From positions 1,550,001 through 1,614,000 of the forward strand of contig JAMXDE010000016.1 of assembly GCA_026770025.1 (NCBI GenBank): a stretch of DNA of 64,000 nucleotides. Reading direction: 5' to 3'. The first letter of the stretch is position 1. Each line of letters begins with the position of its first letter. This DNA is from Craspedostauros australis. Its lineage: Eukaryota > Bacillariophyta > Bacillariophyceae > Mastogloiales > Achnanthaceae. Under the pieces are notes generated by a model. It was not told the DNA's origin. It worked only from the letters and a program-made list of their open reading frames with translations, and searched no databases. The position numbers and the translations under genes are program-made. Shown here one piece after another: positions 1 through 12,210 of the stretch.

Positions 1-642
1 AACGAGATCATGTTGAGTGATGTCGATTTGGACATGGGGGATGCGTCGATGAGGGACGCCTGTCGACGATGGTGGACGTTTGGTTGAAAGGCGTCGCAGC
101 TGTGCACCATCACGGTGGTCGCTGCCAACAGAGGCAACAAAGTGGAGGGGAAGATCGTCATCGCTTCTGACAATATTGAATGTTTACAATGGGTTGCTCG
201 TTTCCGACGTTTCACTACTGCTGTGAGATGCGAGACGCAAGACGTGAGATATTCAATGGATAGTTGTATGGTGTGACTTCTGATGAATGTGGGGGTCAGC
301 AATGAACTCTCCGGAAGTATGGCGCATCTTGTTGCTCTGTTGTCGTTGATGTTTGGTGGTGGTTGGCGGCTGTTGTTGAAGTATCAGAAACGACGATTTC
401 TTTGGTCGTATTAGTCGATTGGCACAGAGTTTGGCACCTGATCCGCAAAAGACCCAAAAATGGCGCCAAAACACACACAGACACCACAGAGGTTGAAAAG
501 AAGACGTGTGTCGACGATCACAAAGAGGAAATGCAACAAGAGGCGAACACATCATTCATACTCGTACGAGCTGCAGTGGTTGACCATCCGCTCTTGCATT
601 CATCCCCGGACTTGTGCTATGAATCAATCTCCATGCAAATAG
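1..642. other. Upstream region without supported gene
   Basis: Only short overlapping ORFs on both strands, none with a recognisable domain. The last part presumably holds the promoter and 5' leader of the gene starting at 643, but no TATA box or other signal can be assigned with confidence. Confidence 0.4.
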
Positions 643-2241
643 ATGAGAGAGGGAAAGGAGAACTGCCGTTGCTTCCAGGACAGTCCTCTCTATGGGATCA
701 AAAATAGGGGAAGAATCGAGGACGCTATCGACGACATGATGGAAACTCCCAGCGCCCAAGTTCGACAAGGCTGCTCAAGCAATGCAACGGGCACCAAACC
801 ACGAGCAGCCAATGAAGGAAGGGGAACGATGATGTGCCGCCAGTGGTCAAAGAGGCATCGCGGGATATCCATGATAGTGATCTCCATCACAATATGCGCC
901 GCCGTTTACTGTGTCCAGTTCGTGGCCATGATCACGATGTTGCGAACCAATCCAATTGGCAGCGAATCTGCGAAGACTTCGGATCATGCTCATGCTCGTG
1001 GTGAAGACGCTCCCAATCATACTTCGCATCCACCATTTTCCATCACGTCGCCGATAGCCGCCAATTCCACCACGATACCAACCTGGATGTCGGACTACTT
1101 CCAATGGCACGCGCAGCAACTGAATGAATTGAACGATCCGCACGTGGATTGGGATGCGCACCGATTTCTCATCATGCGCTGCGCCACACAGGATCGGTGC
1201 GGTGGGACGTCCGATCGATTAAAGTCATTGCCGCTGTTCCTCCTCATGGGTGCCATCTCGAATCGAATCCTCTTCATTCGGTGGCAACGTCCGTTTCCGT
1301 TGGAAAACTTCTTGCTTCCAACCGCGACGTTCAACTGGACTGTGCCGAACAACCTTCAGGTGCTTCTGGATGGTTCGGAACCGCAAGTTGACGGTGCACA
1401 AGGAGACGTCGCAACATCGACACATTCCAGCACTCCACCACAACGGTCACGATCCTACGATAATGGCATCAAGGTGAAGAACCTGTTGAAAGACAACCGC
1501 GATGGCAGCATCTGGCTGGTCGAGGGTAACGTCCAAAGCGGGGGAGCTGCCGAATTCAGGCAGCAGATCGACCTCCAAACGAAGCATGGGATCCTGAAGG
1601 ACCAGCCAAAGGCGGATGACAACTATCTGGGATTCTACCACGACATGTTCCACACCGTCTTCCATCCATCTTCGCACATCGAGCAGATGGTCGTCGCGTA
1701 CATGACCCAACTCAAGCTGACGCCAAACGAGTACACCGTCGCCCACTACCGATCGACCTATCCAGGCGAACCCTACCGTGAGACCAAGAACGTGACGATC
1801 CTCCGCGACACCATGTGGAATGCCATCAACTGCGGGCTGCAACTGAATCCGGGATATCCCGTGTACGCTGCGGCGGATACCGTTCTCGCGTTGCAGATGG
1901 CGGAGACCTACAACTACACGGAACAACGACATGCACAAAGGCAATCGAGCAACAACGCGGAGGTCCGAGTCGTGTCGCATCTGCATGCCACGCAGTATCT
2001 GGACAGCAGCAAGGTGACAGTGCTGCCGCGTGAAGATCCGTTGCACTTGAACTTTGCCAAACCAAACGACGCGTCTGGATTCTACTCGATATTCCTGGAC
2101 ATATATGTAATGGCCAACAGCCGGTGCGTCACCTTTGGAGCAGGAGGTTTTGGACGATTTGGCAGCCTCCTCAGTTTCAATGCATCGTGCCGTTCCGTGC
2201 ATTCCAGGCAAGGGGTGGTTCAACACTGCGATACGCCATGA
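643..2241 (+). CDS. Putative Golgi type II fucosyltransferase-like protein
   Basis: 532-residue intron-free ORF from ATG 643. Residues about 1-73 are a short polar, Cys-containing N-terminus. A hydrophobic anchor follows at about 74-97 (MIVISITICAAVYCV core), after a basic cluster (KRHRG), which predicts a type II membrane protein with a lumenal catalytic domain and several N-glycosylation sequons. The lumenal part carries CATQDRCGGTSDRLKSLP followed by RILFIRW and a proline-rich LENFLLP stretch. It ends with a Cys/Gly block (SRCVTFGAGGFGRFGSL). This arrangement resembles algal O-FucT/NodZ-like glycosyltransferases, where the DR-GG-DR motif sits in the nucleotide-sugar fold. The family call is by motif memory, so donor and acceptor are unknown. 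ATGs at 736 and 739 are alternative starts that keep the anchor. It converges tail-to-tail with the next gene. Confidence 0.6.
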   Translation: MREGKENCRCFQDSPLYGIKNRGRIEDAIDDMMETPSAQVRQGCSSNATGTKPRAANEGRGTMMCRQWSKRHRGISMIVISITICAAVYCVQFVAMITMLRTNPIGSESAKTSDHAHARGEDAPNHTSHPPFSITSPIAANSTTIPTWMSDYFQWHAQQLNELNDPHVDWDAHRFLIMRCATQDRCGGTSDRLKSLPLFLLMGAISNRILFIRWQRPFPLENFLLPTATFNWTVPNNLQVLLDGSEPQVDGAQGDVATSTHSSTPPQRSRSYDNGIKVKNLLKDNRDGSIWLVEGNVQSGGAAEFRQQIDLQTKHGILKDQPKADDNYLGFYHDMFHTVFHPSSHIEQMVVAYMTQLKLTPNEYTVAHYRSTYPGEPYRETKNVTILRDTMWNAINCGLQLNPGYPVYAAADTVLALQMAETYNYTEQRHAQRQSSNNAEVRVVSHLHATQYLDSSKVTVLPREDPLHLNFAKPNDASGFYSIFLDIYVMANSRCVTFGAGGFGRFGSLLSFNASCRSVHSRQGVVQHCDTP

Positions 2242-2455
2242 ATGTAGTCTTGTATTGCATAGGTCGTGGAACAGAACAGAATAGAACATGGTGGGGTGCA
2301 ATAGTTGAGTATCTGCAGTGGAGATGAATGATTGTAGAATGCACCTCTTCTAACTCTACTAAGATGATGCTTGTGTCATTCCAACATCATTCCGTCCAAA
2401 ATATTCTCGACCAAGACAGCACCGCTAATCTTTGTGACCATCTTGGGCGAATGTC
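2242..2455. other. Convergent intergenic spacer
   Basis: About 214 bp between two stop codons facing each other. It should contain both 3' UTRs and polyadenylation sites. No canonical AATAAA is obvious. Confidence 0.4.
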
Positions 2456-3184
2456 TCATGCCCACCATTTCTTCTCGACAGACGATGGTGACGACGATCC
2501 TTCATCGGGTTTCTGCTCTCCCTCTCCCTGCCCGCCACCTTGCACATCTGCCATCCACTTGGTTCCCACCTGCTGAATAGTCTGAGCAACGGTGCTCACA
2601 GTCGACGGGTCTTCCGCAGTGGTCTTCGCACCGGATTTATCGTCATTGCCCTGCAGCGCGTACTTGATCAGTTCCTTCGGCAGCGTCGTGGCAACCCCGT
2701 ACACACCAACGATCGCCAGCGACCACCAGAACGCATACCGCAAGGCTCGGCGGCCGCCATACTGCGCCAGATCCATCCACCGCGATGCATTCTGCCGTGC
2801 ACTGTTGGTTACATTCTGCTGCGTCTGTTGCACCGTCTGCGACGTCGCATTCCACGCCGCGCGTGTGGATGCCTTGCCGGCCTGCGAGGCGTCGGACAGG
2901 GTTTGCTGCGCCGTCTTGAGCGCCCTTTGCGATTGTTCCTTCGCGAGCTTCTGAGCCTGCGGGATGTACTTTTCGGAGGCCTGCTTGCTCAGCGCCTGCG
3001 ACGATTGTTTGTACGATTCGAACACCTTCTTTTGCTGCTCCTGCAGCTGCTTCGTCAAGTTGGTCTTGGCTGCATCGACTTGCTGCGACACTGCCGCCTT
3101 GACGGCCTCGCTTGCCTGGCTTTGCTTCTGCGATACGGCGCTCCGTATCCTTGACAGGAGCTGTGTTCCCTTTGATCTCCACAT
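2456..3184 (-). CDS. Amphipathic-helix protein with one membrane segment, function unknown
   Basis: 242 residues from the ATG at 3184 (MWRSKGTQLLSRIRSAV). The frame is open further upstream to 3310, but that part is His/Asn-rich because of a hexanucleotide repeat and is probably 5' UTR. The Arg/Ser-rich, acid-free N-terminus looks like a mitochondrial or plastid targeting peptide. Residues about 20-140 are rich in Gln, Ala, Ser and Lys with heptad-like spacing, like LEA or apolipoprotein-type helices. A single hydrophobic segment follows (about 150-170, YAFWWSLAIVGVYGVATTL), then an acidic Gly/Ser-rich tail. I recognise no family. A peripheral or anchored organelle protein is an inference. 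Confidence 0.55.
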   Translation of the reverse strand: MWRSKGTQLLSRIRSAVSQKQSQASEAVKAAVSQQVDAAKTNLTKQLQEQQKKVFESYKQSSQALSKQASEKYIPQAQKLAKEQSQRALKTAQQTLSDASQAGKASTRAAWNATSQTVQQTQQNVTNSARQNASRWMDLAQYGGRRALRYAFWWSLAIVGVYGVATTLPKELIKYALQGNDDKSGAKTTAEDPSTVSTVAQTIQQVGTKWMADVQGGGQGEGEQKPDEGSSSPSSVEKKWWA

Positions 3185-3266
3185 GCTGAAGGGTTGGGTT
3201 GGTTGGACTTTCTCGTGATGTGGTTGGAGGTATGCTCGTGATTGCGGAGTTGAGCACGAGTATGAC

Positions 3267-3290
3267 TTGTGATTGTGATTGTGATTGTGA
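3267..3290. repeat. Hexanucleotide microsatellite (TGTGAT)4
   Basis: Four tandem TGTGAT units upstream of the ATG at 3184 of the minus-strand gene, probably in its 5' leader. Confidence 0.8.
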
Positions 3291-3610
3291 CACCAACGTT
3301 TCAAACACAATCAGCAGCGGAGGTCTCGAACTTCGTCGCATGGAGGACAACGAGTTGCGTTTGGGCAACAGTTCGTGTTCTGAAACGTGTGCGCAGTTGC
3401 GATGGGCATTGAGCAGACAACGAAGGAGCGCGTGCGTTCTGTGGTTTGAGTTGACTGCTGGGCGACTGGTGCGACTGCAAGAACGTCTCAACACAATTTC
3501 GAGACATGCCTGCCCCAACCGTCACACACTCACACAAAAACGACCAAAACAAAGATCTTTCGCCACTAACAGACGTCGCACAGAACACTACAGGAACACC
3601 ACTGCAAGAT

Positions 3611-3982
3611 AATCCACACTGATTCCAACGAAGTCACAATCTACCCCTGTCACATAATAGTGCTCTGCTCTACTCTATTCTACAACGCATGGCCACAGCT
3701 TCTCAAGCCTCAACAACGCAGAGCACACAGGTCTCCCCCTCTCACTCGCAGAGCAGATTGTCTCTCATGGAACTCAGCCAAGGGATCTCAACCCATGGTA
3801 CATGGGCTACATGACCCCATACACACTGTCACTCAGGACACTACAAGAGACCCTCCCCGCAGGGAAGAACCATAGCACTAATCTCATAATCCGCATGTTT
3901 CTTCACCATCTACCAGTATTCTCAATCAACTACTTGTGGAACAGAAGACTCACATTTGGACCGCTTGTCAATCAAGCCTCTG
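3611..3982. other. Intergenic stretch, nothing recognised
   Basis: Short ORFs only. No repeat shared with the rest of the window was seen. Confidence 0.35.
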
Positions 3983-4047
3983 CCCTACAGCTAACAACAG
4001 CTAACAACAGCTAACAACAGCTAACAACAGCTAACAACAGCCAACAG
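3983..4047. repeat. Tandem 10-bp repeat (CTAACAACAG)5
   Basis: Five perfect CTAACAACAG units at 3991-4040 with degenerate flanking partial units on both sides. Confidence 0.9.
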
Positions 4048-4150
4048 CCATTACGTTTGGGCTCTATTAGATGAACAGTCGCAAAAGATTGTCAAGCTCT
4101 TAGACCTCTACAAGATGACCGTCACCAACTGCCTCCAGCTCTCCAACTGA

Positions 4151-4501
4151 CCACCTCCCAAGAGGAGCCCAGGAGACAGGACCCAAGCCTTCGAGACTGT
4201 CCCCACGGACCTGAAGGACCCAAGCCTCTCTGCCATCCTCGATGGCACGCCAGGCTACCCAACGGCGAAGCCATCTTCACTCTCCTTCACGGATATCGGA
4301 GAAAACTTCATCGAGGTCACCTTCCGACACCCCATCATCGTAGATGCGTGGAATCGAAAGGAAAGAACCTACGAAACCGAAATCGTGCGCCACATCCACA
4401 AGACTACCTGGAACGCGTTCACGGAACTCAAGGAGGAGATTGGGATCAGCATCGAAACCGCCACGATCTTCAACCTCTTCCCACCAGTTGAGATTCAATA
4501 A
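4151..4501 (+). pseudogene. Coding-like fragment without start codon
   Basis: An open stretch of 116 codons between TGA 4148-4150 and TAA 4499-4501, with no ATG. The composition looks protein-like: charged segments such as NRKERTYETEIVRHIHKTTW followed by an amphipathic ELKEEIGISI. A second open fragment in another frame lies just upstream (4080-4150, KIVKLLDLYKMTV). Together they look like the remains of a frameshifted gene or gag. No family recognised. Confidence 0.25.
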
Positions 4502-5129
4502 GGGACAGACTATTACCGGACACGGTATCAAACCGATGGGAGAAATTCTTGTTTTGGCGCGAAATCCTCCGACTTGATTGACCACCAAATCTTTTCTCCT
4601 CCTTTCTCTCCTCCATTCACGAATCCATCATGACTCAAGTATGACCGACCTGACTCACATCTCACCTTGGGAACTATATGCTCCTCAGATCCTCTTACTA
4701 CAACATACCTCGATTCCCTCCATGCTGATAACCACTACACTACCGCCGTGGCCCTGGCGTATGTATCCAACTTGCTTCAACTCAAGGAATGGAATCCGAG
4801 GGTCAGCACCAAGCCACAGCCACTGCTTCATGACCGTCACTACCAAGTGTCATGATCTACACTGCAGTGTGTCTATGTGTATGGAGAGCAAAGCACTGTA
4901 ATGATCGCCTATCCTGCTGCACTGAACCAAGTACATCAGTGCAGGGTCTCGCCAAGTTGTGTGGCATCGTTTCTTCACCCTACTAACACTACAAGCTAAC
5001 TCATAATAAACAGACAAGGATTAGCTACAAAGCACTCTTCTACTCATCGTTACAGTTAACTCTTCAATCAGCACACCTCTCTTGAACTGCATCACACGGC
5101 TATCCCGAAGCCGGCAGATCCAAGAGGCA
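4502..5129. other. Spacer before copia A, nothing recognised
   Basis: Only short ORFs, and no repeated or structural signal seen up to the start of the LTR at 5130. Confidence 0.35.
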
Positions 5130-5907
5130 TGTCGAGATGTACATGTGAGTATATGTCGAGACGTACGTGCATATGTGCATCGTTCACCCGCTATTCTCTC
5201 ATACGCACTTGGACGGTATAACTACATTCGTGTAGATAGTATGCTGTGATTCGTCAGAATTACAGCGGAAATGGAACACACGAAAATGAGCAAGATTTCT
5301 GGAGGAAATTTGCAATCGACGATTTCTGAGAGAATTAGAAGATCGTCCGTCCATCCATCAATGGTACCAAGAGAATCTCGAGGTACTTCCCAACTAAACC
5401 TCAGATGACGATATCATCTGACAGGCTGCTGCATCACCAATGGAACGTGACATCTGGAGAGCAGAAGGACGCCTACTGACGTCGACAGGATGTCATCGTG
5501 TCACCATGTCGACATCTGTCTCCAAGTCAGAGCAGGAGGCGAAGATCCGAAGAGCATCAAGATCATGGATACTGAAGGTGAACTTCAAATGGTACGTACT
5601 CATGGAGTAAGAGCCAGTACTGAATGAATGGAGTGTCGGATGCGGAGTACGCATCGAACACGGAGTATCGTGTAGCACGAACGCACGATGTTGAGAGAGA
5701 GAGGCGAGAGAGCATCTCGCGTACCGACTCATAGTCGTGTCGAACACCGAATCTACGAAACAGATTGAAGCGCCGAGAGCATCGGGCAAGAGAACGAGCG
5801 CACACCGAGAGGATCGGAGTAACCAAGTAATGAAATAGCAAACAGACGACTATCAACCAACACCATCTTCCACGATCGTAGGTTACCGTGAGCGGAACTT
5901 GCCAACA
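5130..5907 (+). repeat. 5' LTR of copia A
   Basis: 778 bp with TG...CA ends. It contains an internal inverted repeat around CAGATGACGATATCATCTG, found in nearly every copy of this LTR. A GA-rich simple tract near the 3' end varies in length between copies and explains most of the LTR length differences. Confidence 0.9.
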
Positions 5908-5989
5908 CGTTTATAAACGATAGATCAGGGCGAGCCCGCAGATCGGATCGTACGAGGAAGACGAACATCATTCAAGAGCGACAGGCTGA

Positions 5990-7221
5990 ATGAGCGAGGA
6001 AGAGGAATTGAAAGACATCCCTCTGTCCAACCCGACTATCAAGAGAGAAGAAGGTGCGAGTGAGACTCGACCACGACAAGAGAAGGAAGCAGCCGCGGCT
6101 ACTGTCCTATCAGGTGCAGACGCAAGCGCGATCGACGAGACCGAAGAGGAACGGTCTGCAAGACTACACCGCGAGGAGAAGAGGATTCTCAAGGCGGTCA
6201 AGCAAGAGGAGACTGGTGTGACGAAGAGCATTCGCACAGCCAAACAGGGTGGTAAAAGTGAGACACCACCAGGAGGAGAATTTGTGACGAAAACAATCTC
6301 CGCGCAACAACAGGCGAAAATCGAAAAAGTGACAACACAGAAACAGACGGAAATCAAGGGCGCGAGCGCACCAACAACGAAACAACGAATCAACATGGCG
6401 ACACCAGCCAACACGAACAAGCGACGCATCAAGGCGCCGATGTTCAGCGGTGAACAGGAAGACTACAGCGCATGGGAGTCCCAAGCGAAGGCATACGCTC
6501 GTGCACAGAAGACGAGAGACGTGATGTTGGGCAAGACCAAGGTGCCAACCATGAGCGAGATCGCGGCAGCCGCCGGCGAGGCCAAGGAAGCGATGGAAGA
6601 AACCTACGAACTGGGATGCGACTGCTTCAGCGATCTGATCCTCATGATGGATGCAGAGAAGGGAAAGGGCAAGCAGGCCATCCAGTACATCAACCAATGC
6701 ATCTCCGACGATTACCCTGAGGGGAATCCACACACGGCATGGAACGTTCTCGCGGAGAAGTTCCGACCATCCGATGCGGTGACGAAGATCAAACTCAAGC
6801 GTCAATTCAATAACGAAAAAATGAAGAGAGACTCGGACCCCAACGTCTACATCACGCGACTCGAGATACTACGCTCACGTCTCCACGATGTCGGATACAC
6901 AATCACGGACGAGGAGATGATCATGCAGATCCTCAGTACAGTAAGCGTGGAATACAGAACACACGTCGTGAGTTTCAACCACCAACTCACGTTCAATCCG
7001 ACAGTGGTCACCATCAACACGATCAGAGGAGTACTCCATGAAGCACACGCCACGCATCAAGGCGGAAAGGCATACGTCGACGATTTCCAAGACAGTAACA
7101 CGAAGAGCAACGACACCGGCTTCACAAGCACCGGTAACTTCAAGGGGACCTGCCACAACTGTGGTGTGTATGGTCACAGATCCACCGATTGCCCAGAACG
7201 CAAGAAATCGAACAACAAGAA

Positions 7222-7269
<48 letters not shown>

Positions 7270-10200
7270 GATGAACGGAAAGCGTAACAACAACCGCAAC
7301 AAGGGAAGCGGCTTCAACGGCAAGTGCAACTACTGCGGCATCTTCGGGCATCGCGAGGCGGAGTGCCGAAAGAAGAAGTTCAACGAAAAGAAGAAGGCCG
7401 ACGAGCAGGCCAACACGGCAACACAAGGACACGACAAGAGCGGGCACGAGATGGTACTCTCAGCGAAAGACATGCTGCTCTGCATGTTGGTGTCCGATGA
7501 CTACATCGAAGACTCCTTCTTCGATGACTTCGAGTGTGTCGGGAGTGACGACGAAGTGCAGGACGATGAGATCGTCCCGGAGTGGCTCAGCAAAGAGCCC
7601 ATCATCCACGAGGTGGATCCAAGACGCGAAGTGAGCTACGAATGCTGCTTCAACGCAAACAACCTGATCGGTCCATACAGCAACAGAGCTGAGATGGGCA
7701 ACGAGGCCATCGATAGCGACATCGAGGAGGCCGTGAGTGAAGAAGATGACGACGAACCCAACAACAATGACAGAGGCCGAGACGAAACAAATGGCGGCGC
7801 AGCGCTGCCCACTCCAGCGGCAGGGAACAACAGATCGGGCATCTTCGACGAAGACGACAGTGATGAAACAGAAGATCACCCAGACGACAGCTTCAATCCA
7901 AACGAGCGTGTCGTTTACCCAATGAACATTGAATTCCCACCGATCGAGAGTCCCAACAACTCGAATCACATCCACCGACATGATACGATTCCCTACGCAA
8001 CAGCAACAGCATTGATAATTCAGAAGCAACTCATCTTCGATGCCGTAATGGAAGCAGGAGTGAAGATGTTCCCAGGAGTCGCACAAGGAGTGCTCAGACC
8101 AATATGGGTGAACATGATAAGATCCATCCTGTCTGAGAACTTCAGATCCATCGAAGAGATTCTCGCCAACTCAGTCATCATCAACCGATTGTTGGAAGCA
8201 GAGAACACAGAAACGATTCCAGAGACGGATCTGCATTACATCCTGGGAGGATGCATGCATGTGCTACTGCGTGAGCGACCACGGGTGACGCCTTTCGATC
8301 CAGTCACCAGAACTCACCGGAGCAGTACGGTTCCATCGGACTATGCACAACTACCTGACGACATGGATGATGAAGATCACCATAATCCATACAACGAAGA
8401 TGGAGTTCACAAAGACGACGACGATGGCAGCTTTGACAACGAAATAGCTGCAGCAGCCATGGAGCAGCTCCACGAGCTGAGTACCAAATACAAGGACAAC
8501 GTCAACAAGGATACCTGACTTGCCGACAGTGGAGCTTCATGTCACATCGTCAACTTGGACACCGCTCTCTTCAACATGCGGCACGTCAAGTCCTTCGTCC
8601 AAGTGGGAGACAGCACGAAGCTTGACTCTCCCAAAATGGGATCCATTCGCTTGAAGGTCAAGCAACGAGACGACACTGGCCACATCATCCGGCTCGATGA
8701 TGTGAAGTACACACCCAAGATGGCGGTGAACCTTTTCTCTACGAACAAGGCTCTGTACAACGGTTACCAACTCGGTAGCAACGGCATTCTGATGGACATC
8801 ATCAATGGATCCGGAAAGAAGATCATCTTCGATCGAGTCTTCCCCACATCCAACAGGTTCATCACAGGAGTGCAGATGCACCCCATCATGCCAACTGACG
8901 ATGACAAGGCTTGCACAGCCATCATCAAGAGCCCATCCAAGGAGATCAGCGCAGTGAACTTGCATCGAATGCTCGGCCACGCGCCACTCGAGACCATGAA
9001 GCGGACAGCCGCTCAATACGGATGGAAGATCATCAGCGAGATGCCGGTGTGTCGCGACTGTGCGGTCGCGAATACGAGAGTGAAGAACATCTCGAAGGCG
9101 ACGATCCCGAGAGCAACTCGCCGCGGCGAACGACTCTTCATTGACATTAGTTACACAACACACATACGCTTCGGAGATGAACGCTACTGGACCCTGATCG
9201 TGGACGACTGCACAGATCACTGCTGGAGTTTCTTTCTCAAGAACAAAAGTGATTAACCAGGATACATCAAACGATTCGTCCAGACGATCAAGTCACAGAC
9301 TGGTGATCAACAAAGCATCTTCCAAGGTGATAACAGCGGAGAGAACAAATCCATGCAAGATATTCTCATCGATGCCGGACTGAATGTGAAATTCGAGTAC
9401 ATAGCATCGAACACACCACAGCAGAACGGTAGAGTGGAATGCAAGTTCGCGTACCTCTACACCAAGATCCGCTCCATGCTAAATGGAGCACAGCTCGACG
9501 AAGAGTATAGGCATGGTCTGTGGGCAGCAGCTGCAAGCACTGCCACCGCCATCGCCAACATCACCGTAGCGAAGAATCAGAAAGAGTCACCAGATCGCCA
9601 ATTCTTTGGCAGCGATCCACCATATGCAGATGCACTCCGCACTTTTGGAGCAGTGGGTGTTGTGAAGACTACCTACGGCGGGATCACCGCCAAACTCAAG
9701 AATAGAGGAGAAGAGATGGTGTTCATCGGATATGCACACCAACACGCATCAGGGGTCTACAACATGTACAGACCATCGACCAAGTCACTCATCTGTTCAC
9801 GCGACATCAAGTGGCTCAACCAATCATACGGACAGTTCCGTGACTGGGCACCAGCACCGAACATATCCAACGAAACAGAAACGACGGACGCAGACGGCTT
9901 CACAACCATTGGACGGAAGGGAGCAATGCCAAGGACGGCAACGCGTCAAGCATCAGAAGCGAAGAGAGTATCTTTCGCTGACAGCAACAGGTACTATATC
10001 CTATCGGACAGCGACGATGAGGATAATGAGGACGACGGAGTAGTGACTCAACTGGTCCATAACGACGAGGAAGATCGGAGCGAATCCAATCACGAGGATG
10101 ATGAGATCATACCATCCGGCGACGAAGCCGACGATGACACAGGCGTCACTCCTCCGAACACACCAGCGAGGTCTACACATGACACACCATCCAGACCTCC

Positions 10201-12190
10201 ACCAAGCAAACCAAGCAAGCGTGACATAGCTAGAAAGGAGAGGATCCGACGTCACGAAGCACGAGGCAGGAAGGGAGAAGCAAGCTCCAAGCCAACTACA
10301 GGGAAGAGTATTCCCAGAGCTCTGCGTGAGCTTGCAGACTTCAACAAACGAGGTCGAAAGGAAGAAGGCTATGAGAGCGATCCATCATCCGATGAGGCGA
10401 GCGACGAACTCAGCGACGAGATGATCGACGATTCCAACAACGAAACTACAGAAGATGAAGAAATCATGGATGAAGGAGAAATCGAGATCACTCACTATAG
10501 CACAACAGGACTATACGGGATGAACGCAATCATCACCGACGTACCAACGATCGACATCGGACTGTCGATGCAGGACGAGAACAAGGAACCAGATAAGCAC
10601 ATCGAACCAACAGCATTCGATGGAGCCTTCAATCATCCAGATCCCATCCATCGAAAGGGATATCGAGCAGCCATCAAGAAGGAGTTCAACTCCATGGACA
10701 CACGCAAGGTGTACAGCAAGATCAAACGAGACGCCATCCCACGCGGCCGCAGATGCTGCAAATGCAAATGGGTCTTCAAGCTGAAGCGCGACGGCACACA
10801 TCGAGCGCGGCTCGTTGCATGTGGCTATTCACAAGTCGCAGGAGTAGACTTCCAAGAGCACTACTCACCCGTCATCCATGACGTGACCTATCGGGTCATG
10901 ATGGTGATCATGCTGATCAAGAAGATGGACTGCGCACTCGTCGATGTTGTAACGGCATTCCTACATGGAGACCTCGACGAGGAGATCTACATGAACTGTC
11001 CCAATGGGATGGATCATCAACCAGACGAAGCCCTGACCCTACACAAGCCAATCTACGGACTTGTGCAGAGCGCCAGACAATGGTTCAAGATGTTGGTATC
11101 GACCCTCAAGAATATCGACTTCGAACAGAGCGCGGCAGACCTGTGCCTGTTCTACAGGAAGACGAACGAAGGAAGCATGATCGTGGCCATCTACGTGAAC
11201 GATTGCTTCTGCTGCGGAGACTCCAAGGCATTGGAGACATTCCTGAAGTACATCCAAGGCAGCAAGTTCAAGGTGACAATCGAGCGTGGACTCGGAGACT
11301 ACCTCAGCTGCAACATCGAACTGAACCACGACAAGACTAGAGCGACATTGCGTCAACCACACCTCATCCGACATCTCATTGAAGAGTTCGGAACCAAGGT
11401 TGAGAAGATGCAGCGCTATGGGACACCGGGAACCCCGGGTCAAATCATCGTACGACCATCCGAAGACAACGGACTGCAGAAGGTTGGACCGGAAGAACAT
11501 GCCGAATACCGCCGAGGCGTCGGTATGCTACTCTTCCTCATCAAGCATTCGCGACCAGATATCGCGAACCCTGTGAGGGAACTCTCCAAGGTATTGATCG
11601 GGCCCACCAAGGCCGCAATGAAGGAGATGTATCAGATCATCAAGTACGTGATCGATACAAAGGACTATGGATTGAAGATCCATCCAGCGCGTCCAGACAA
11701 CGACGGCTGGGACATGGAGCTCTTCTGCGATAGCGAATATGCAGGAGACAAGAACACGAGAATCAGTGTAGGGGGATTCATCTTATACCTGTGCAAGGTA
11801 CCAATCCTTTGGCGATCCAAGGCACAGAAGGCCGTCACACTCAGCTCATCCGAAGCAGAATACGTTGCCCTCTGCGAAGCGGCAAAGGAGATCTTCTTCG
11901 TCGTGCAGCTACTCGAAAGTGTGGGCGTCCCAGTGAAGACGCCGATCAAGGTCCGTGTGGACAACATCGGAGCGATCTTCATCGCCAAGAACCCATCGAC
12001 ATCCCAACGGTCGCGGCACATCGACGTGCGCCATCACTACGTGAGGAACATGGTAATCAACAAAACCATTGAAATCATTTTCGTCAAATCCGAGCAGAAC
12101 ACAAGCGACGGATTCACCAAGAACATCAAGACCGACTTGCAACGAGAGCATGAAAATTCGTACCTTGACACATCAAGAACATTCGAATGA
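5990..12190 (+). pseudogene. gag-pol: Copia A Gag-Pol polyprotein with two in-frame stops
   Basis: One frame from ATG 5990 to the stop at 12190, broken by TGA 8516-8518 and TAA 9254-9256. Order: an acidic/basic N-terminus; a UBN2-type capsid region; zinc knuckles CHNCGVYGHRSTDC and CNYCGIFGHREAEC, separated by an Asn run; an acidic spacer with a helical block; protease (LADSGASCH, directly after the first stop, at the position where Trp is conserved); pre-integrase HRMLGH; integrase D, D (GDNSGE) and E (QQNGRVE); RT; RNase H (FCDSEYAGD, SSSEAEY). The RT active site reads YVND (Asn codon 11198-11200) instead of YVDD, which would be expected to disable the polymerase. Both stops can be explained by C:G to T:A transitions (TGG to TGA, CAA to TAA). 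The copy is not autonomous. Confidence 0.9.
7223..7269. repeat. (CAA)n microsatellite coding a poly-Asn run
   Basis: About 15 AAC units in frame between the two zinc knuckles of copia A Gag. Length is likely polymorphic. Confidence 0.9.
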
Positions 12191-12202
12191 CCGAATGCAC
12201 AC

Positions 12203-12210
12203 AGGAAGGG
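12203..12210 (+). promoter_or_regulatory. Polypurine tract of copia A
   Basis: AGGAAGGG directly before the 3' LTR, the expected plus-strand primer. Copia C has the same GGAAGGG before its 3' LTR. Confidence 0.75.

Noticed and set aside
8516-8518. UGA read as Trp (variant genetic code) or Gag-Pol readthrough in copia A
   Set aside because: Other stops in the same frame and normal UGA use elsewhere speak against a code change, and the related C copy has TGG here. A simple nonsense mutation is enough.
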